Shown in pieces: positions 25,722 through 37,284 of a stretch of 64,000 nt of DNA (positions are counted from its first letter, which is position 1; every line of letters starts with the position of its first letter). A program made the position numbers and the translations under genes. The stretch spans positions 2,041,105-2,105,104 of the forward strand of contig CT978603.1 of assembly GCA_000063525.1 (NCBI GenBank). The letters are read 5' to 3'. The stretch is from Synechococcus sp. RCC307 (GTDB lineage: Bacteria > Cyanobacteriota > Cyanobacteriia > PCC-6307 > Cyanobiaceae). A model generated the notes under the pieces. The model saw only the letters and a program-made list of their open reading frames with translations, ran no database searches and was not told the origin of the DNA.

Positions 25722-27186
25722 GCTTCTGACTAAGGATTTGGTTGGCCAACTTGGGATCAGCCTTACCGCCGGTCTTCTTCATCAGCTGACCAACGAAGAA
25801 CCCCTGCAGTTTGTTCTTGCCGCCGCGGAAGGCTTCCACCTCATCTGGATGGGCCGCCAGCAGCTCATCGACGATGGCGGTGATGGCAGCAGGATCGCTG
25901 ATCATCCCTAAACCGCGCTCATCGACGATGGCCTTCGGGGAGCCGCCCTTCTCAAGCAGTTCCGGCAGGATTTCTTTGGCGATCTTGCCGCTGATCTTGC
26001 CGCCATCAATCAGCTGCACCATCTCGGCGAGCTGCTCGGGGCGGAAGGGCAATTCGCTGAAGCTCAAGCGCTGGGAATTCACATAGGCAGCGATATCTCC
26101 CGTGATCCAGTTGGCGGCCAACTTGGCGTCAGCACCTGAGGCCACCACGGCTTCGAAATACTCCGCCATCAGCCGCTCATCGGTGAGCACGCGGGCGTCG
26201 TACTGGGAGAGCCCCAGGGCATCGGCGTAGCGATGGCGTTTGGCAGCCGGGAGTTCCGGTAGCTCATTGAGCCAGGCTTGGCGCTGATCGGCTTTCACCT
26301 CAATTGGACCAAGATCCGGTTCCGGGAAATAGCGGTAGTCACTGGATCCTTCCTTGCTGCGCATGCTCTTGGTGAGCTGCTTGCCCTCGTCCCACAGGCG
26401 CGTTTCTTGCACCACCGGCTCGCCGGTTTCATAGGCCTTGATCTGCCGCTGAATCTCGTGCTCGCAAGCCTTCTGAATCGCCGAGAAGGAGTTCATGTTC
26501 TTGATCTCCACCTTCGTGCCGAAGGGAGCATCCGGCCCCCGCCGCACGGAGATGTTCACGTCACAACGCAGCGAGCCCTCCTGCATGTTTCCGTCGGAAA
26601 CACCCAGATAACGCATGATCCGGCGAATCTCGGAGGCGTATTCCGCCGCCTCACGACCGGTGCGCAGATCGGGCTTACTCACGATCTCCGCTAGGGCCAC
26701 GCCGGCGCGGTTGTAGTCCACCAGGGAGTGGGTTGAGCCAGCCAAGCGGTCGCTGCCGGCATGCACGAGCTTGCCGGCGTCTTCTTCCATATGCAGCCGC
26801 TCAATGCCAATGCGCTTGAGGTAGGTGTCTTTGCCTTTCTCGGCGACTTCCACCTCGATCCAGCCGTTTTCAGCGATGGGCTCATCGAACTGGGAGATCT
26901 GATAGTTCTTTGGCAGATCGGGATAGAAGTACTGCTTGCGGTCGAACTTGCTGTGCTCGGCGATCTCAAGGTTCAGCGCCAGGGCTGCCTTCACCGCATA
27001 CTCGAGCACCTTTTTATTGAGCACTGGCAAGGTGCCTGGCAGGCCGCACACCACAGGATCGATGTGGGTGTTGGGGTCATCGCCAAAAGCAGTTGAGGCG
27101 GCAGTAAAAATCTTGCTCTCCGTTCCCAGCTGCACGTGGGTTTCGAGGCCAATGACGGCTTCCCAATCCGCTGCCATCTGCTGCAC
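25711..27186 (-). CDS. gatB: Aspartyl/glutamyl-tRNA amidotransferase subunit B
   Basis: With GatA and GatC it converts Glu-tRNA(Gln) to Gln-tRNA(Gln), needed because cyanobacteria use the indirect pathway. Diagnostic blocks: WEAVIGLETHVQL, CGLPGTLPVLN, KFDRKQYFYPDLPKNYQISQ, HMEEDAGKLVH, DYNRAGVALAEIVSKPD and DYRYFPEPDLGP; the C-terminal YqeY-like helical domain ends LANQILSQKL. The frame begins at GTG 27186, with an ATG three codons later at 27177, either being possible. 488-491 residues, as expected. Confidence 0.97.
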   Translation of the reverse strand: MQQMAADWEAVIGLETHVQLGTESKIFTAASTAFGDDPNTHIDPVVCGLPGTLPVLNKKVLEYAVKAALALNLEIAEHSKFDRKQYFYPDLPKNYQISQFDEPIAENGWIEVEVAEKGKDTYLKRIGIERLHMEEDAGKLVHAGSDRLAGSTHSLVDYNRAGVALAEIVSKPDLRTGREAAEYASEIRRIMRYLGVSDGNMQEGSLRCDVNISVRRGPDAPFGTKVEIKNMNSFSAIQKACEHEIQRQIKAYETGEPVVQETRLWDEGKQLTKSMRSKEGSSDYRYFPEPDLGPIEVKADQRQAWLNELPELPAAKRHRYADALGLSQYDARVLTDERLMAEYFEAVVASGADAKLAANWITGDIAAYVNSQRLSFSELPFRPEQLAEMVQLIDGGKISGKIAKEILPELLEKGGSPKAIVDERGLGMISDPAAITAIVDELLAAHPDEVEAFRGGKNKLQGFFVGQLMKKTGGKADPKLANQILSQKLKG

Positions 27187-27248
27187 TTGCTCAAAGGCTG
27201 GGGGGATCCTATGGACCCGCAGGAGCCTCTACGGTCAGCTGGGGAGCA

Positions 27249-28391
27249 TTGAGTGCATTGGCGGCTGCTGAGCCCGTACTGATTCTTGGTGGTGGCTTGA
27301 TGGGCCTGGCCCTGGCCCATCAGCTGGCCCGGCGCGGCCAGAGCGTTCAAGTGATCAGCCGACGCCGCAGCGAAGCCGCGGGTTTTGTCGCCGCTGGCAT
27401 GCTGGCGCCCCACGCTGAAGGCCTCAGTGGAGAGCTGCTGGCCCTGGGCCAACGCAGCCTGGAGCTGGTGCCCAGCTGGTTGCAGCAAGTGGAAGCCGAT
27501 AGCGACCTGGATTGCGGGCATCGGCCCTGCGGCATCGTTGTGCCGTTCCGCAGCGAACAGGAACGCGACGCCTACCCCACAGCCAGCTGCGGAGTCGCAC
27601 TGAACAGAGATGCGCTGGAACGTGAAATCCCCGGCATTGCCGCTGTCTGGAGCACCGGCTTGCTGTTTGAGCAGGACGGGCAAATTGATAACCGCCGGAG
27701 GCTGATGCGCGCCTTGGAGCGGGCTTGCTCACGGCTGGGGGTGCAGTTCGAAGAAGGCGCTGAAGTGCAGAGCCTTCAAGCCCATAGCCATGGCGCTCTG
27801 CAAGCGATCAGCCTGCGGCGAGCTGACGGTGAACTCCAGCAGTTGCCCTGCCAGCAGGCCGTGCTCTGCAGTGGCGCCTGGAGCGGCCAACTGCTGCCGG
27901 AGCTGCCAGTGTTCCCGGTCAAAGGCCAAATGCTGTCGCTGCAAGCCCCGCGGCAAGCCCTGCGGCGAGTGCTATTTGGCCCGGGCACCTATCTGGTGCC
28001 AAGAGAAGACGGGCTCTTGGTGGTGGGAGCCACCAGCGAACAAGACGCCGGATTCAGCGAAGGGCTAACACCTGAAGGACAAAAACAACTCGAGGCCGGT
28101 ATTGCCGCGTTGCTGCCGGAAGCCAGCCAGTGGCCACCGATGGAGCGCTGGTGGGGCTTTCGCCCCTGCACACCCGATGAAGGGCCGCTCCTGGGGGCAA
28201 GCCCAATGGCAGGGCTGTGGCTGGCCTGCGGCCACCACCGCAATGGCGTGCTGCTGGCGGCCATCACCGCAAAGCTGCTGGCGGGGGCCATCACACAAGA
28301 AACCCCCAGCAGCGCCGACGCGGCACTGCTGGGGGCCTTTGCTTGGGACCGGTTTAACCGAGGGGATCAGCCCTCAACGCGCCAACCCTGA
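27249..28391 (+). CDS. thiO: Glycine oxidase-type FAD amine oxidoreductase ThiO
   Basis: Oxidises glycine to the imine used for the thiazole part of thiamine. The FAD-binding [10 protein letters not shown] (about 13-22) follows a beta strand; [21 protein letters not shown] and the C-terminal [14 protein letters not shown] are DAO-family blocks. 380 residues. In some cyanobacteria ThiO is fused to ThiG; here it stands alone. The start appears to be TTG at 27249 (a second TTG lies three codons later); no ATG/GTG fits. Its end overlaps convergent ndk by 25 bp. Confidence 0.85.
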   Translation: MSALAAAEPVLILGGGLMGLALAHQLARRGQSVQVISRRRSEAAGFVAAGMLAPHAEGLSGELLALGQRSLELVPSWLQQVEADSDLDCGHRPCGIVVPFRSEQERDAYPTASCGVALNRDALEREIPGIAAVWSTGLLFEQDGQIDNRRRLMRALERACSRLGVQFEEGAEVQSLQAHSHGALQAISLRRADGELQQLPCQQAVLCSGAWSGQLLPELPVFPVKGQMLSLQAPRQALRRVLFGPGTYLVPREDGLLVVGATSEQDAGFSEGLTPEGQKQLEAGIAALLPEASQWPPMERWWGFRPCTPDEGPLLGASPMAGLWLACGHHRNGVLLAAITAKLLAGAITQETPSSADAALLGAFAWDRFNRGDQPSTRQP

Positions 28392-28825
28392 TCAGAAGGA
28401 GTCCAATCATTCAATTCGGAAGGCTGGAACCACAGACCAATTTCGAACTGAGCGGTTTCGGCAGCATCGGAGCCATGGATCACATTGCGGCCGATGTTGA
28501 CGGCCAGATCGCCGCGGATCGTGCCGGGCTCTGCTTCCAGGGGCTTGGTGGCACCGATCAGCTTGCGGGCGCTGGCGATCACGCCATCACCTTCCCAAAC
28601 CATGGCCACCACAGGACCGGAGGTGATGAAGTCCACCAAACCAGCAAAGAACGGACGCTCCTTGTGAACGCCGTAGTGCTGCTCAGCCAGCTCTCGGCTC
28701 GGGGTGAGCTGCTTGAGGCCCACCAACTTGAAGCCCTTGCGCTCGAAGCGGCCAAGGATCTCGCCGACGAGACCGCGCTGGACGCCATCGGGCTTGATGG
28801 CAATGAAAGTCCGTTCGGTGGACAT
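28367..28825 (-). CDS. ndk: Nucleoside diphosphate kinase
   Basis: Transfers the gamma phosphate between NTPs and NDPs through a phosphohistidine. The active-site histidine is H117 in [26 protein letters not shown] and the Kpn-loop region [11 protein letters not shown] are also typical. 152 residues. The ATG at 28825 (MSTERTF) gives the conserved N-terminus; 35 codons of upstream frame are discarded. The extended C-terminus [14 protein letters not shown] is usual for this family. Divergent from speA across 133 bp. Confidence 0.97.
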   Translation of the reverse strand: MSTERTFIAIKPDGVQRGLVGEILGRFERKGFKLVGLKQLTPSRELAEQHYGVHKERPFFAGLVDFITSGPVVAMVWEGDGVIASARKLIGATKPLEAEPGTIRGDLAVNIGRNVIHGSDAAETAQFEIGLWFQPSELNDWTPSDQGWRVEG

Positions 28826-28958
28826 GGTTTGGCTGGTAAGACGGGCGCCATCGTCCGTGGCCGCCCTACCGCTTGGCAAGCACACCCACATCAGTGGGAG
28901 CGCAGATGGCCGAGCCTTCCTACATTTCACTCATCAGATGAATTGATGGGCGGCGTCG

Positions 28959-30881
28959 ATGGTGGTGGCCCCAAGCCAGGTGGAACAGCAGAACTGGACG
29001 CCGGCCGCCAGCGCTCAGCTCTATGGGCTCGATCAATGGGGTGATCCCTATTTCAGCGTCAATGCGCGCGGCCACGTGCTGGTGCAGCCCCGCGGTGATC
29101 GCGGCGGGTCGTTGGATCTGGTGGAGCTGGTGGAGGGATTGCAGAGCCGCGACCTGCAGTTGCCGCTGCTGATCCGCTTTGAAGACATCCTCGAAGACCG
29201 CCTAGAGCGGCTGCATGGCGCCTTTGAGCGGGCCATTGCCCAGTACGGCTATGGCGGCCACTACCAAGGCGTTTTCCCGGTGAAATGCAACCAGCAGCGC
29301 CACGTGGTGGAGCAGCTGGTGGAAAGCGGCCGCCGCTGGCACTTCGGCCTGGAGGCCGGCAGCAAAGCGGAGCTACTGATTGCGCTCTCGCTGCTGGATG
29401 ACCCCAAGGCGCTGCTGATCTGCAATGGCTACAAAGACCAGCGCTACATCGAAACGGCGATCCTGGCGCGTCAACTGGGGCGTCAGCCCGTGGTTGTCAT
29501 CGAGCAAGCCGATGAGGTGCCGCGCATCATCGAAGCCAGCCGCAACCTTGGGGCAGCGCCTTTGATCGGCGTAAGGGCCAAGTTGTCGACCCGGAGCACC
29601 GGTCGCTGGGGCAGTTCGGTGGGCGAGAAGGCCAAGTTCGGTCTCTCGATCCCTGATCTACTGGCGACGGTGGAAGCCCTGCGTGACGCCGATCTACTCG
29701 GTGACCTGCGTCTGCTGCACTTTCACGTCGGCAGCCAGATCTGCGATATCGCCGTGCTGAAAGACGCCTTGCAGGAGGCCGGTCAGCTGTATGTCCAACT
29801 GGCTTCCCTGGGCGCACCAATGGGCTTCCTGGATGTGGGCGGCGGCCTTGGCGTGGACTACGACGGCAGCCGCAGCGCCACAGCGGCATCAACGAACTAC
29901 TCGCTGCAGAACTACGCCAACGACGTGGTGGCCACCATCCGCGAGTGCTGCGAACCCCAGGGCATCGTCGTCCCCACTCTGGTGAGCGAAAGTGGCCGTG
30001 CCATCGCCAGCCATTTCTCGGTGCTGGTGTTCAACGTGTTGGGCCAAAGCGGCGTCAACCAACCATCCATCCCCGAGGCGGTGGAAGGTGAGGCCTTGAT
30101 CGTGCGCAACCTGCGCGAAACCCTCTCCGGAATCGGGCCCGACAACCTGCAGGAAGCCTGGAACGACGCGCTCAAGTTCAAAGATGACGCCCTGGCCGCG
30201 TTCCGTCTGGGCTACTTGAGCCTGACCGAACGGGGGAAAGCCGAGCAGCTCTATTGGGCCTGCTGCAGCGCCATCGCTGATCTCCTGCCTGGTGAAGAGG
30301 AATTGCCCGATGAGCTCAAAGGCCTCAAAGCGGCCTTTGCCAGCACCTATTACGCCAACCTCTCGGTCTTCCGTTCGGCCCCGGACACCTGGGCCATTGA
30401 CCAACTGTTCCCGGTGATGCCGATTCACCGGTTGGAGGAGCAGCCGCGCGAGCTCGGCAGCTTTGCCGACCTCACCTGCGACTCCGACGGCAAGCTGGCG
30501 CGCTTCATTGCCAGCGGCAGCGCCAAGCCGCTGCTGGAACTCCATGAACTCAAAGACGGCGAGCCCTATTGGATCGGTTTGTTTCTCGGAGGCGCCTATC
30601 AGGAGGTCATGGGCAACCTGCACAACCTCTTTGGCAGCACCAATGCCGTCTCCATTCGCCTCAGCCCGGGCGGGCCATACAGGGTCGAGCATGTAGTGCG
30701 CGGCCAAACCAACTCCGATGTGCTCGAGGCCATGGAACACAACCCCGAAGCGCTACTCGAACGGCTGCGGCAAGCCAGCGAAGAAGCGATCGGCAGCGGT
30801 GATCTATCGATCAGTGCAGCCAGGCGCTTGATGCAGCACTTGGAAGGCAGCCTGCGGCAAACCACTTACCTCGAGGAATAA
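28959..30881 (+). CDS. speA: Biosynthetic arginine decarboxylase
   Basis: Converts arginine to agmatine for polyamine synthesis. Fold-type III PLP enzyme: the PLP lysine K109 is in FPVKCNQQ; LLICNGYKD, FHVGSQICD, DVGGGLGVDYDG (glycine loop) and VVPTLVSESGRA are family blocks. 640 residues, a standard length for SpeA. It sits near argJ but is not in an operon with it. The upstream region holds the shared promoter with ndk. A cNMP-fold protein follows after 36 bp and may be co-transcribed. Confidence 0.97.
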   Translation: MVVAPSQVEQQNWTPAASAQLYGLDQWGDPYFSVNARGHVLVQPRGDRGGSLDLVELVEGLQSRDLQLPLLIRFEDILEDRLERLHGAFERAIAQYGYGGHYQGVFPVKCNQQRHVVEQLVESGRRWHFGLEAGSKAELLIALSLLDDPKALLICNGYKDQRYIETAILARQLGRQPVVVIEQADEVPRIIEASRNLGAAPLIGVRAKLSTRSTGRWGSSVGEKAKFGLSIPDLLATVEALRDADLLGDLRLLHFHVGSQICDIAVLKDALQEAGQLYVQLASLGAPMGFLDVGGGLGVDYDGSRSATAASTNYSLQNYANDVVATIRECCEPQGIVVPTLVSESGRAIASHFSVLVFNVLGQSGVNQPSIPEAVEGEALIVRNLRETLSGIGPDNLQEAWNDALKFKDDALAAFRLGYLSLTERGKAEQLYWACCSAIADLLPGEEELPDELKGLKAAFASTYYANLSVFRSAPDTWAIDQLFPVMPIHRLEEQPRELGSFADLTCDSDGKLARFIASGSAKPLLELHELKDGEPYWIGLFLGGAYQEVMGNLHNLFGSTNAVSIRLSPGGPYRVEHVVRGQTNSDVLEAMEHNPEALLERLRQASEEAIGSGDLSISAARRLMQHLEGSLRQTTYLEE

Positions 30882-30917
30882 AAGCAGCGCTATCAAAGAG
30901 ATAGAAGCTGGGCCCAC

Positions 30918-31487
30918 ATGTGGGGCGACGAACCACAACTGGAAGCCTTCCGTGAGCGCCTGAAGGTGCTGCTGGAGGCCCATGAACAGGATCTCAACCC
31001 GCAGGTGATCACGGCCGAGGAAGGCACGGTGCTCTGCCGCCAAGGCGAGCCGGTCGACACGTTGATGCTGCTGAGAAAAGGACGTGTGGCCGTCGATCTC
31101 CACCAAGGGCCATTGGTGCACACACTCGCCGAGATTGATGCGGTGGAGCTGCTCGGCGAGGTGGGCTTTTTCGCCAATGGGCAGCACTACGCCGACATGC
31201 GGGTGGTGAATGGTCCAGCGGAGCTGGCCACGATGCGAGGTGAGCAGCTGCTCAAAGCCATGCTCTACGACACCGATCTGGTGGTGGAGCTGCTGTCGCT
31301 GGTCAGTGAACGCTGCCGCCGCGGCAACCGCGTAATCGGACTCCTGCTCAACGGCATCGAAGCTGTGCACAAGAGCCAAAGCGACCGGCTGCAGCACACC
31401 AGCGATCAACTTGGCGGCATCCATTTCTGCGTGGGCAAAGCCAGTGATCAGCTCCAAGAGCTGCACAACAAGCTGCAGGGCAATTAG
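30918..31487 (+). CDS. Cyclic-nucleotide-binding-fold protein
   Basis: 189 residues with a single cNMP-binding beta-roll: GTVLCRQGEPVDTLMLLRKGRVAV resembles the first strands and ELLGEVGFFANGQHYADMRVV the phosphate-binding cassette, but the usual arginine of the R-A pair is not at its normal position, so ligand binding is doubtful. No HTH DNA-binding domain follows as in CRP; the C-terminus is helical (SERCRRGNRVIGLLLNGIE and QLQELHNKLQ). A stand-alone sensor or protein-interaction module is likely. It follows speA by 36 bp and its stop abuts the alaS stop. Confidence 0.72.
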   Translation: MWGDEPQLEAFRERLKVLLEAHEQDLNPQVITAEEGTVLCRQGEPVDTLMLLRKGRVAVDLHQGPLVHTLAEIDAVELLGEVGFFANGQHYADMRVVNGPAELATMRGEQLLKAMLYDTDLVVELLSLVSERCRRGNRVIGLLLNGIEAVHKSQSDRLQHTSDQLGGIHFCVGKASDQLQELHNKLQGN

Positions 31488-34136
31488 TTAGCCCTGAAGC
31501 TCCTGCTGCAACGAGCTTTTGGCCTGCTCCAGGGCACCATCCAAGGCCGCCCCATCACGGCCACCCGCTTGAGCCAGATTGGGGCGACCGCCGCCGCCGC
31601 CGCCGCAGAGCTTGGCCACACCGCCAATGAACTGCCCGGCTTTCTGGCCTTTGGCGACCACCGCTTTGCCGAACGCGGCCACCAGGATCACCTTGCCCAG
31701 ATCGCTTGGATCGGGCAGACCCCCCAGCACAACAGCCGCACCATCACCGAGCTGATCAGCCAAGCCTTGCGCAGCGCTTTGCAGCCCGCCGCCATCAACC
31801 CCATCGAGGCGCGCCACCAGCAGTTGATGCTCGCCAATCGCCTCGGCTTGAGCCGCCAAGGCTGCGGCTTTGGCAACAGCTAATTCTGAGCGGGCCGCCG
31901 CCAGGGCTTTGGTGGCGCCCTTGAGCTCCTCCTGCAGGCCAGCCACGCGAGCGGTGATCTCAGCGGGCTGCACCTTGAAGCGCTCACTGAGCTGCTTCAC
32001 CACCACATCACGTTCATTGAGATAAGCCAGCACCGCTGGTCCGGCGACCGCCTCAATGCGGCGGATGCCGGAAGCCACGCCGGCTTCGCTAACGATCTTG
32101 AACAGACCGATCTCGGCGGTGTTGGCCACATGGGTGCCGCCGCAGAGCTCCATCGACACCCCAGGCACATCCACCACGCGCACCACATCGGCGTACTTCT
32201 CGCCAAACATCGCCACGGCCCCAGCGGCCTTGGCGGCCTCAATCGCCATCTCCTGCACCTCAAGGCTGTGGGCCTCGGTGATCCAGCCATTGATCAAGGC
32301 CTCCAGCTGCTCGAGCTCAGCGGGTGTCACGGCGCGGGGGCAGTGGAAATCGAAACGCAACCGATCGAAGTCCACCAATGAGCCGGCCTGGCTGATGCTG
32401 GAATCCACCACCTGCTTGAGGGCCGCCTGCAGCAGGTGCGTAGCGGTGTGATGGGCCTGGGCCCGGCGCCGGCAGGTGGGATCCACCTGCGCAGTCACCA
32501 GATCACCAACCGACAGCTGACCGCGCTCGATGGTGCCGTGATGCACAGACACATCGCGCTGACGGTTCACCGACTCAATCGAGACGATCAGGTCTTGACC
32601 GTTCAAGCTGCCGCGATCACCCACCTGGCCGCCGCCTTCGCCATAGAAGGGGGTGGAATCAAGCACAAGCTGAACGGCATCACCGGCACTGGCCGTTTGG
32701 GCCGGTTCACCGTTGACCACCAACGCCACCACACAGCTGGGGTGCTCCAGGGCCTCATAGCCCCTAAAAGCGGTGGCCTCCAGATCAGCTGCCATCTGCT
32801 CAATGGCCCCTTGCAGGGTGAGGTCGATGCTCACCGCCGCGGCCTTGGCTCGCTGACGTTGGGCCTCCATGGCCGCCTCAAAGCCAGCCAAATCAACACT
32901 TAAGCCGTGCTCTTCGGCGATTTCCTCGGTGAGCTCCAGCGGGAAGCCATAGGTGTCATAGAGCTCAAACGCCTGCTCACCACTGATCTGCTTGGGCTTG
33001 GCCGCCAGCACATCGGCCAGCAACTTCTCCCCACGCTCCAGGGTTTCCAAGAAGCGCGCTTCTTCGCGCTGCAGCTCCGCCAGGATCAGCTCACGGCGTT
33101 CATTGAGCTGCGGGTAGGCCGCCTGCATCAGGGCAATGGCCGCCTCGCCCATGGCCACCAAAAAAGGCTTGCTGATGCCGAGCAGGCGCCCATGGCGCAC
33201 AACCCGGCGCAGCAGCCGCCTCAGGATGTAGCCGCGGCCGAGGTTCGAGGCGGTGACGCCATCACAGATCAGCTGCGTCACCGCACGGCTGTGATCACCA
33301 ATCACCTTCAGTGACGTCTGCCCTTTGACATCGAGCTGGCGATAGTCGACACCGGCCAGGCCCGCGGCTGTTTCAATCAACGGGTAGATCAGATCAGTTT
33401 CGTAGTTGTTGGGCACCCCCTGCAGGATCTGAGCCATCCGCTCAAGGCCCAAACCGGTATCGATGTTTTTGTTGGCCAGCGGCGTGAGCGTGCCTTCCGC
33501 ATCACGGCTGTATTGCATAAACACCAAGTTGTAGAACTCGATGAAGCGGCTGTCGTCCTCAAGATCGATGTCCTCATCGCCCAGTGCAGGCTTGAAGTCG
33601 TAATAGATCTCGGAGCAGGGACCGCAAGGGCCGGTGGGACCCGACGCCCAGAAGTTGTCGGCCTCATCCATGCGGATGATGCGCTTGGGGTTCACCCCCA
33701 CCACATCACGCCAGATCGCCTCGGCTTCATCGTCTTCGCGGAAGACACTCACCACCAAGTTCTTGGGATCTAGGCCAAACACCTCGGTGCTGAGCTCCCA
33801 AGCCCATTCGATGGCCTGCTGCTTGAAGTAATCCCCAAAGGAGAAGTTACCGAGCATCTCGAAGAACGTGTGATGCCGAGCGGTGCGGCCCACGTTTTCG
33901 ATGTCATTGGTGCGAATGCACTTTTGGCTGCTGGTGGCCCGCGGCGCTGGACGCTCCTGCTGACCAAGGAACACCGGCTTAAACGGCAGCATCCCGGCGA
34001 TGGTGAGCAGCACCGTGGGGTCCACAGGAATCAGCGAGGCACTGGGGATGGGCTGATGACCGCGGGATTCGTAGAACTCCAGAAACGCTGCACGGATCTC
34101 GGCACCACGGCGGGGACGGGCGACGGCAGGGGCCAT
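31488..34136 (-). CDS. alaS: Alanyl-tRNA synthetase
   Basis: Charges tRNA(Ala) and edits mischarged tRNA. The catalytic core starts [20 protein letters not shown] and contains [16 protein letters not shown] and [19 protein letters not shown]; the editing domain has the zinc motif [12 protein letters not shown] with CGGTH; the C-Ala domain ends [16 protein letters not shown]. The ATG at 34136 (MAPAVARP) gives 882 residues, as usual; a long in-frame upstream extension overlaps the helicase gene and is not coding. It abuts the cNMP-fold gene end-to-end. Confidence 0.98.
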   Translation of the reverse strand: MAPAVARPRRGAEIRAAFLEFYESRGHQPIPSASLIPVDPTVLLTIAGMLPFKPVFLGQQERPAPRATSSQKCIRTNDIENVGRTARHHTFFEMLGNFSFGDYFKQQAIEWAWELSTEVFGLDPKNLVVSVFREDDEAEAIWRDVVGVNPKRIIRMDEADNFWASGPTGPCGPCSEIYYDFKPALGDEDIDLEDDSRFIEFYNLVFMQYSRDAEGTLTPLANKNIDTGLGLERMAQILQGVPNNYETDLIYPLIETAAGLAGVDYRQLDVKGQTSLKVIGDHSRAVTQLICDGVTASNLGRGYILRRLLRRVVRHGRLLGISKPFLVAMGEAAIALMQAAYPQLNERRELILAELQREEARFLETLERGEKLLADVLAAKPKQISGEQAFELYDTYGFPLELTEEIAEEHGLSVDLAGFEAAMEAQRQRAKAAAVSIDLTLQGAIEQMAADLEATAFRGYEALEHPSCVVALVVNGEPAQTASAGDAVQLVLDSTPFYGEGGGQVGDRGSLNGQDLIVSIESVNRQRDVSVHHGTIERGQLSVGDLVTAQVDPTCRRRAQAHHTATHLLQAALKQVVDSSISQAGSLVDFDRLRFDFHCPRAVTPAELEQLEALINGWITEAHSLEVQEMAIEAAKAAGAVAMFGEKYADVVRVVDVPGVSMELCGGTHVANTAEIGLFKIVSEAGVASGIRRIEAVAGPAVLAYLNERDVVVKQLSERFKVQPAEITARVAGLQEELKGATKALAAARSELAVAKAAALAAQAEAIGEHQLLVARLDGVDGGGLQSAAQGLADQLGDGAAVVLGGLPDPSDLGKVILVAAFGKAVVAKGQKAGQFIGGVAKLCGGGGGGRPNLAQAGGRDGAALDGALEQAKSSLQQELQG

Positions 34137-34233
34137 GGTGAACACGTTGCAAGCCAGCGGCCATGATCCCGCAACACCTGCACGCCCATAGTGTGGAGAT
34201 GGCTTCCCGTGCCGTTTCTCCGCTGCCGCAGCC

Positions 34234-37200
34234 ATGAGCCTGCTGCACGCCGTTTGGCTGCCCAACCCCGGAGCGCCCCATTTGGCCCTCTGGGCGGATA
34301 CCTGGCGCGTGGCCAAACCACGCAAATTGGACGGCCTCGAAGCGCCACTGCTGCACCCCCTGGCGCTGGAGGCGGGCGACCTCAAGGCTTGGCTGGAAGA
34401 GATCGATCGGTTGCCGGCTGAGGCGCAAGCCATCGAAGTGCAGCTGACCCTGCCCAGCCGCAGCAATGGCCTGCCGCTGATGGCTGGTGAAGCGATCCCG
34501 AAAGCAGTGCAGTGGTGGCCCTGGCGCGTGCCCGCCCTGGCCATGGCCCCGGCGGATGCCGCCAGCTGGCTGGGGCAGCTGCCCCTAGCCAGCAGCCCAG
34601 CCGAACTCGGTGATGACCTGAGCTGGTGGGCCCATCTGCAGCGCTGGGCCTTGAGCTTGGCGGCCCGCGGCCGCTGGTTGCCGGTAGTGCGGCGGCTGGA
34701 ACCCGGCCATGTGCAGGCCAGCTGGCAGCCCCTGCTCAACCACGAAGAAGACCGCCGCCGCCTGGAGGATCTCGCCAGCCAGATGCCGCTGGTGGTCAGC
34801 GCAGCGGACACCCCAGGCGCCCTGGGCTGCCGCCGGCCCAGCGCCAAACGTTTGCAAGTGGCCCAAATCGCTGGGGCCCTACTCGATGGCCAACTGCGCA
34901 AAGGCTTTCAACCCTCTGCGGAGGGATTGGATCCACTGCTGGCGGGCTGGCAACAAGCCCTGGGGCCAGGCGATGGAATCCTGGCTCTCAGCGACGACGA
35001 CAGCGCCCGGCTGATTAGTGCCACCTCCCGCTGGCGCGAGACCGTGGCGGGCCAAGTGGCACCGGCGCGGGCCCTGCTGGAGCTCGACACACCACCCCAG
35101 GGCAGTGAGCTCTGGCCCTTGCGCTTTGGCCTGCAAGCCGAAGCCGACGCCAACCTGCGCCAGAGCGCCACAGCTGTTTGGAATGCCGGTGATGGGGTGC
35201 TGCAACTGGGTGAAATCCAGGTGGAGCAGCCCGGTGAACTGCTCTTGGAAGGCCTGGGCCGTGCCCTGGTGGCCTTTGAGCCCCTGGCCCGCGGGCTGGA
35301 TGCAGCAGCCCCAGAAGCGATGGAGCTGGCACCAGCGGAAGCGTTTGTGTTGGTGCGCACTGCCGCGGCCAAGCTGCGGGATGTGGGGGTTGGGGTGGTG
35401 TTGCCCCCCAGCCTCAGTGGGGGCCTCGCCAGCCGGCTGGGCCTTGCGATCAAGGCCGAGCTGCCTGAACAAGGCCGTGGCTTCAGCCTCGGCGAAAACC
35501 TTGAGTGGTCGTGGCAGCTGATGATCGGCGGCGTCACCTTGACGCTCAAGGAGCTCGAACGGCTAGCCGGTAAGCGCAGCCCCTTGGTGCAACACAAAGG
35601 CGCCTGGATCGAGCTGCGGCCCAGCGATCTCAAAAACGCCGAGAAGTTCTGCGCGGCTGATCCACCGCTGAGCCTCGATGACGCCTTAAGGCTCACCGCC
35701 AGCGAAGGCGACACGCTGATGCGCATGCCTGTGCACCGCTTTGAAGCGGGCCCCAGGCTGCAGGCGGTGCTGGAGCAATACCACCAGCAAAAAGCACCCG
35801 ATCCGCTGGCGGCACCGGAAGGCTTTGAAGGCCAATTGCGGCCCTATCAAGAGCGCGGCCTCGGCTGGTTGGCCTTCCTGCACCGCTTTGATCAAGGCGC
35901 CTGCCTGGCCGATGACATGGGCCTGGGCAAAACGATCCAGCTGCTGGCCTTCCTGCAACACCTCAAGGCCGAGCAAGAACTCAAACGCCCGGTGCTACTG
36001 GTGGCGCCCACCTCAGTGCTGACGAACTGGAAGCGCGAGGCCGCCCAGTTCACCCCGGAGCTGCAGGTGCTGGAGCACTACGGCCCCAAACGCGCCAGCA
36101 CCGATGCAGCCCTGAAAAAGGCGCTCAAGAGCGTTGATCTGGTGCTCACCAGCTACGGGCTGCTGCAACGGGATAGCGAACTGCTGGGCAACTTCGATTG
36201 GCAAGGACTGGTGATCGATGAAGCCCAAGCGATCAAAAACCCTGGCTCCAAGCAGAGCAAAGCGGCCCGCAGCTTGGCGCGGCCCAGCCGCCAGAGCCGC
36301 TTCCGCATCGCCCTGACCGGCACACCCGTGGAGAACCGGGTCAGTGAGCTGTGGGCCCTGATGGATTTCCTCAACCCGCGGGTGCTGGGCGAAGAGGACT
36401 TCTTCCGCCAGCGCTACCGCTTACCGATTGAGCGCTATGGCGATACCTCCTCGCTCAAGGACCTCAAAGCCCGCGTCGGCCCCTTCATCCTCAGGCGCCT
36501 GAAAAGCGACAAATCGATCATTGCCGATCTGCCTGAAAAGCTGGAGCTCGCCGAATGGGTGGAGCTCAGCGGCGAGCAGGCCAAGCTGTATCGCAAGACT
36601 GTCGACAACACCCTGGAGGCGATCCAGCGGGCACCGCTCGGCCAACGCCATGGCCAAGTGCTGGGACTGCTCACCAAGCTCAAGCAGATTTGCAACCACC
36701 CGGCGCTGCTGCTGGGGGAAGAGGAGGTGGGCACCGATTTCGCCAGCCGTTCGGCGAAGTTGCAACGGCTTGAGGAGATTCTCGAAGAAGTGATGGAAGC
36801 AGGGGATCGCGCCCTGCTGTTCACCCAATTCGCCAGCTGGGGCCACCTACTCAAAACCCATCTGCAGCAGCGCTGGCGCCAGGAGGTGCCCTTCTTGCAC
36901 GGGGGCAGCAGTAAGAACGAACGCCAAGCGATGGTGGATCGCTTCCAGCAGGATCCCCGCGGGCCGCAGCTGTTCTTGCTTTCGCTCAAAGCCGGCGGTG
37001 TGGGGCTCAACCTCACCCGCGCCAGCCATGTGTTCCACATCGATCGCTGGTGGAATCCAGCTGTTGAGAACCAAGCCACCGACCGGGCTTATCGCATTGG
37101 CCAAACCCAGCGGGTGCTGGTGCACAAATTCATCACCACCGGCTCGCTCGAGGAAAAAATCGATCGCATGATTCAGGAGAAGGCCTCCCTGGCCGCTGAC

Positions 37201-37284
37201 ATCGTGGGCAGTGGTGAGGAATGGCTGGGCGGGCTGGAGCTCAGCCAATTGCGCGATCTCGTATCCCTGGAGGCCACACCATGA
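34234..37284 (+). CDS. SNF2-family DEAD/DEAH-box helicase
   Basis: 1016-residue Swi2/Snf2 ATPase. The N-terminal half (to about 510) is a helicase-associated region; the motor starts with ALRPYQ-like [15 protein letters not shown], Walker A DDMGLGKT (near 560), [17 protein letters not shown] in [10 protein letters not shown] (near 661), LTGTPVENR, and the C-lobe [16 protein letters not shown] plus [13 protein letters not shown]. These enzymes translocate on DNA and remodel protein-DNA complexes. The stop overlaps the SWIM gene start (ATGA). Bacterial SNF2-SWIM pairs occur widely; the target is not known. Confidence 0.93.
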   Translation: MSLLHAVWLPNPGAPHLALWADTWRVAKPRKLDGLEAPLLHPLALEAGDLKAWLEEIDRLPAEAQAIEVQLTLPSRSNGLPLMAGEAIPKAVQWWPWRVPALAMAPADAASWLGQLPLASSPAELGDDLSWWAHLQRWALSLAARGRWLPVVRRLEPGHVQASWQPLLNHEEDRRRLEDLASQMPLVVSAADTPGALGCRRPSAKRLQVAQIAGALLDGQLRKGFQPSAEGLDPLLAGWQQALGPGDGILALSDDDSARLISATSRWRETVAGQVAPARALLELDTPPQGSELWPLRFGLQAEADANLRQSATAVWNAGDGVLQLGEIQVEQPGELLLEGLGRALVAFEPLARGLDAAAPEAMELAPAEAFVLVRTAAAKLRDVGVGVVLPPSLSGGLASRLGLAIKAELPEQGRGFSLGENLEWSWQLMIGGVTLTLKELERLAGKRSPLVQHKGAWIELRPSDLKNAEKFCAADPPLSLDDALRLTASEGDTLMRMPVHRFEAGPRLQAVLEQYHQQKAPDPLAAPEGFEGQLRPYQERGLGWLAFLHRFDQGACLADDMGLGKTIQLLAFLQHLKAEQELKRPVLLVAPTSVLTNWKREAAQFTPELQVLEHYGPKRASTDAALKKALKSVDLVLTSYGLLQRDSELLGNFDWQGLVIDEAQAIKNPGSKQSKAARSLARPSRQSRFRIALTGTPVENRVSELWALMDFLNPRVLGEEDFFRQRYRLPIERYGDTSSLKDLKARVGPFILRRLKSDKSIIADLPEKLELAEWVELSGEQAKLYRKTVDNTLEAIQRAPLGQRHGQVLGLLTKLKQICNHPALLLGEEEVGTDFASRSAKLQRLEEILEEVMEAGDRALLFTQFASWGHLLKTHLQQRWRQEVPFLHGGSSKNERQAMVDRFQQDPRGPQLFLLSLKAGGVGLNLTRASHVFHIDRWWNPAVENQATDRAYRIGQTQRVLVHKFITTGSLEEKIDRMIQEKASLAADIVGSGEEWLGGLELSQLRDLVSLEATP

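Noticed and set aside
34137-34901. 255-codon N-terminal extension of alaS
   Set aside because: The extension overlaps the SNF2 gene in antisense, is Ser/Arg-rich, and the normal AlaS N-terminus begins at 34136.
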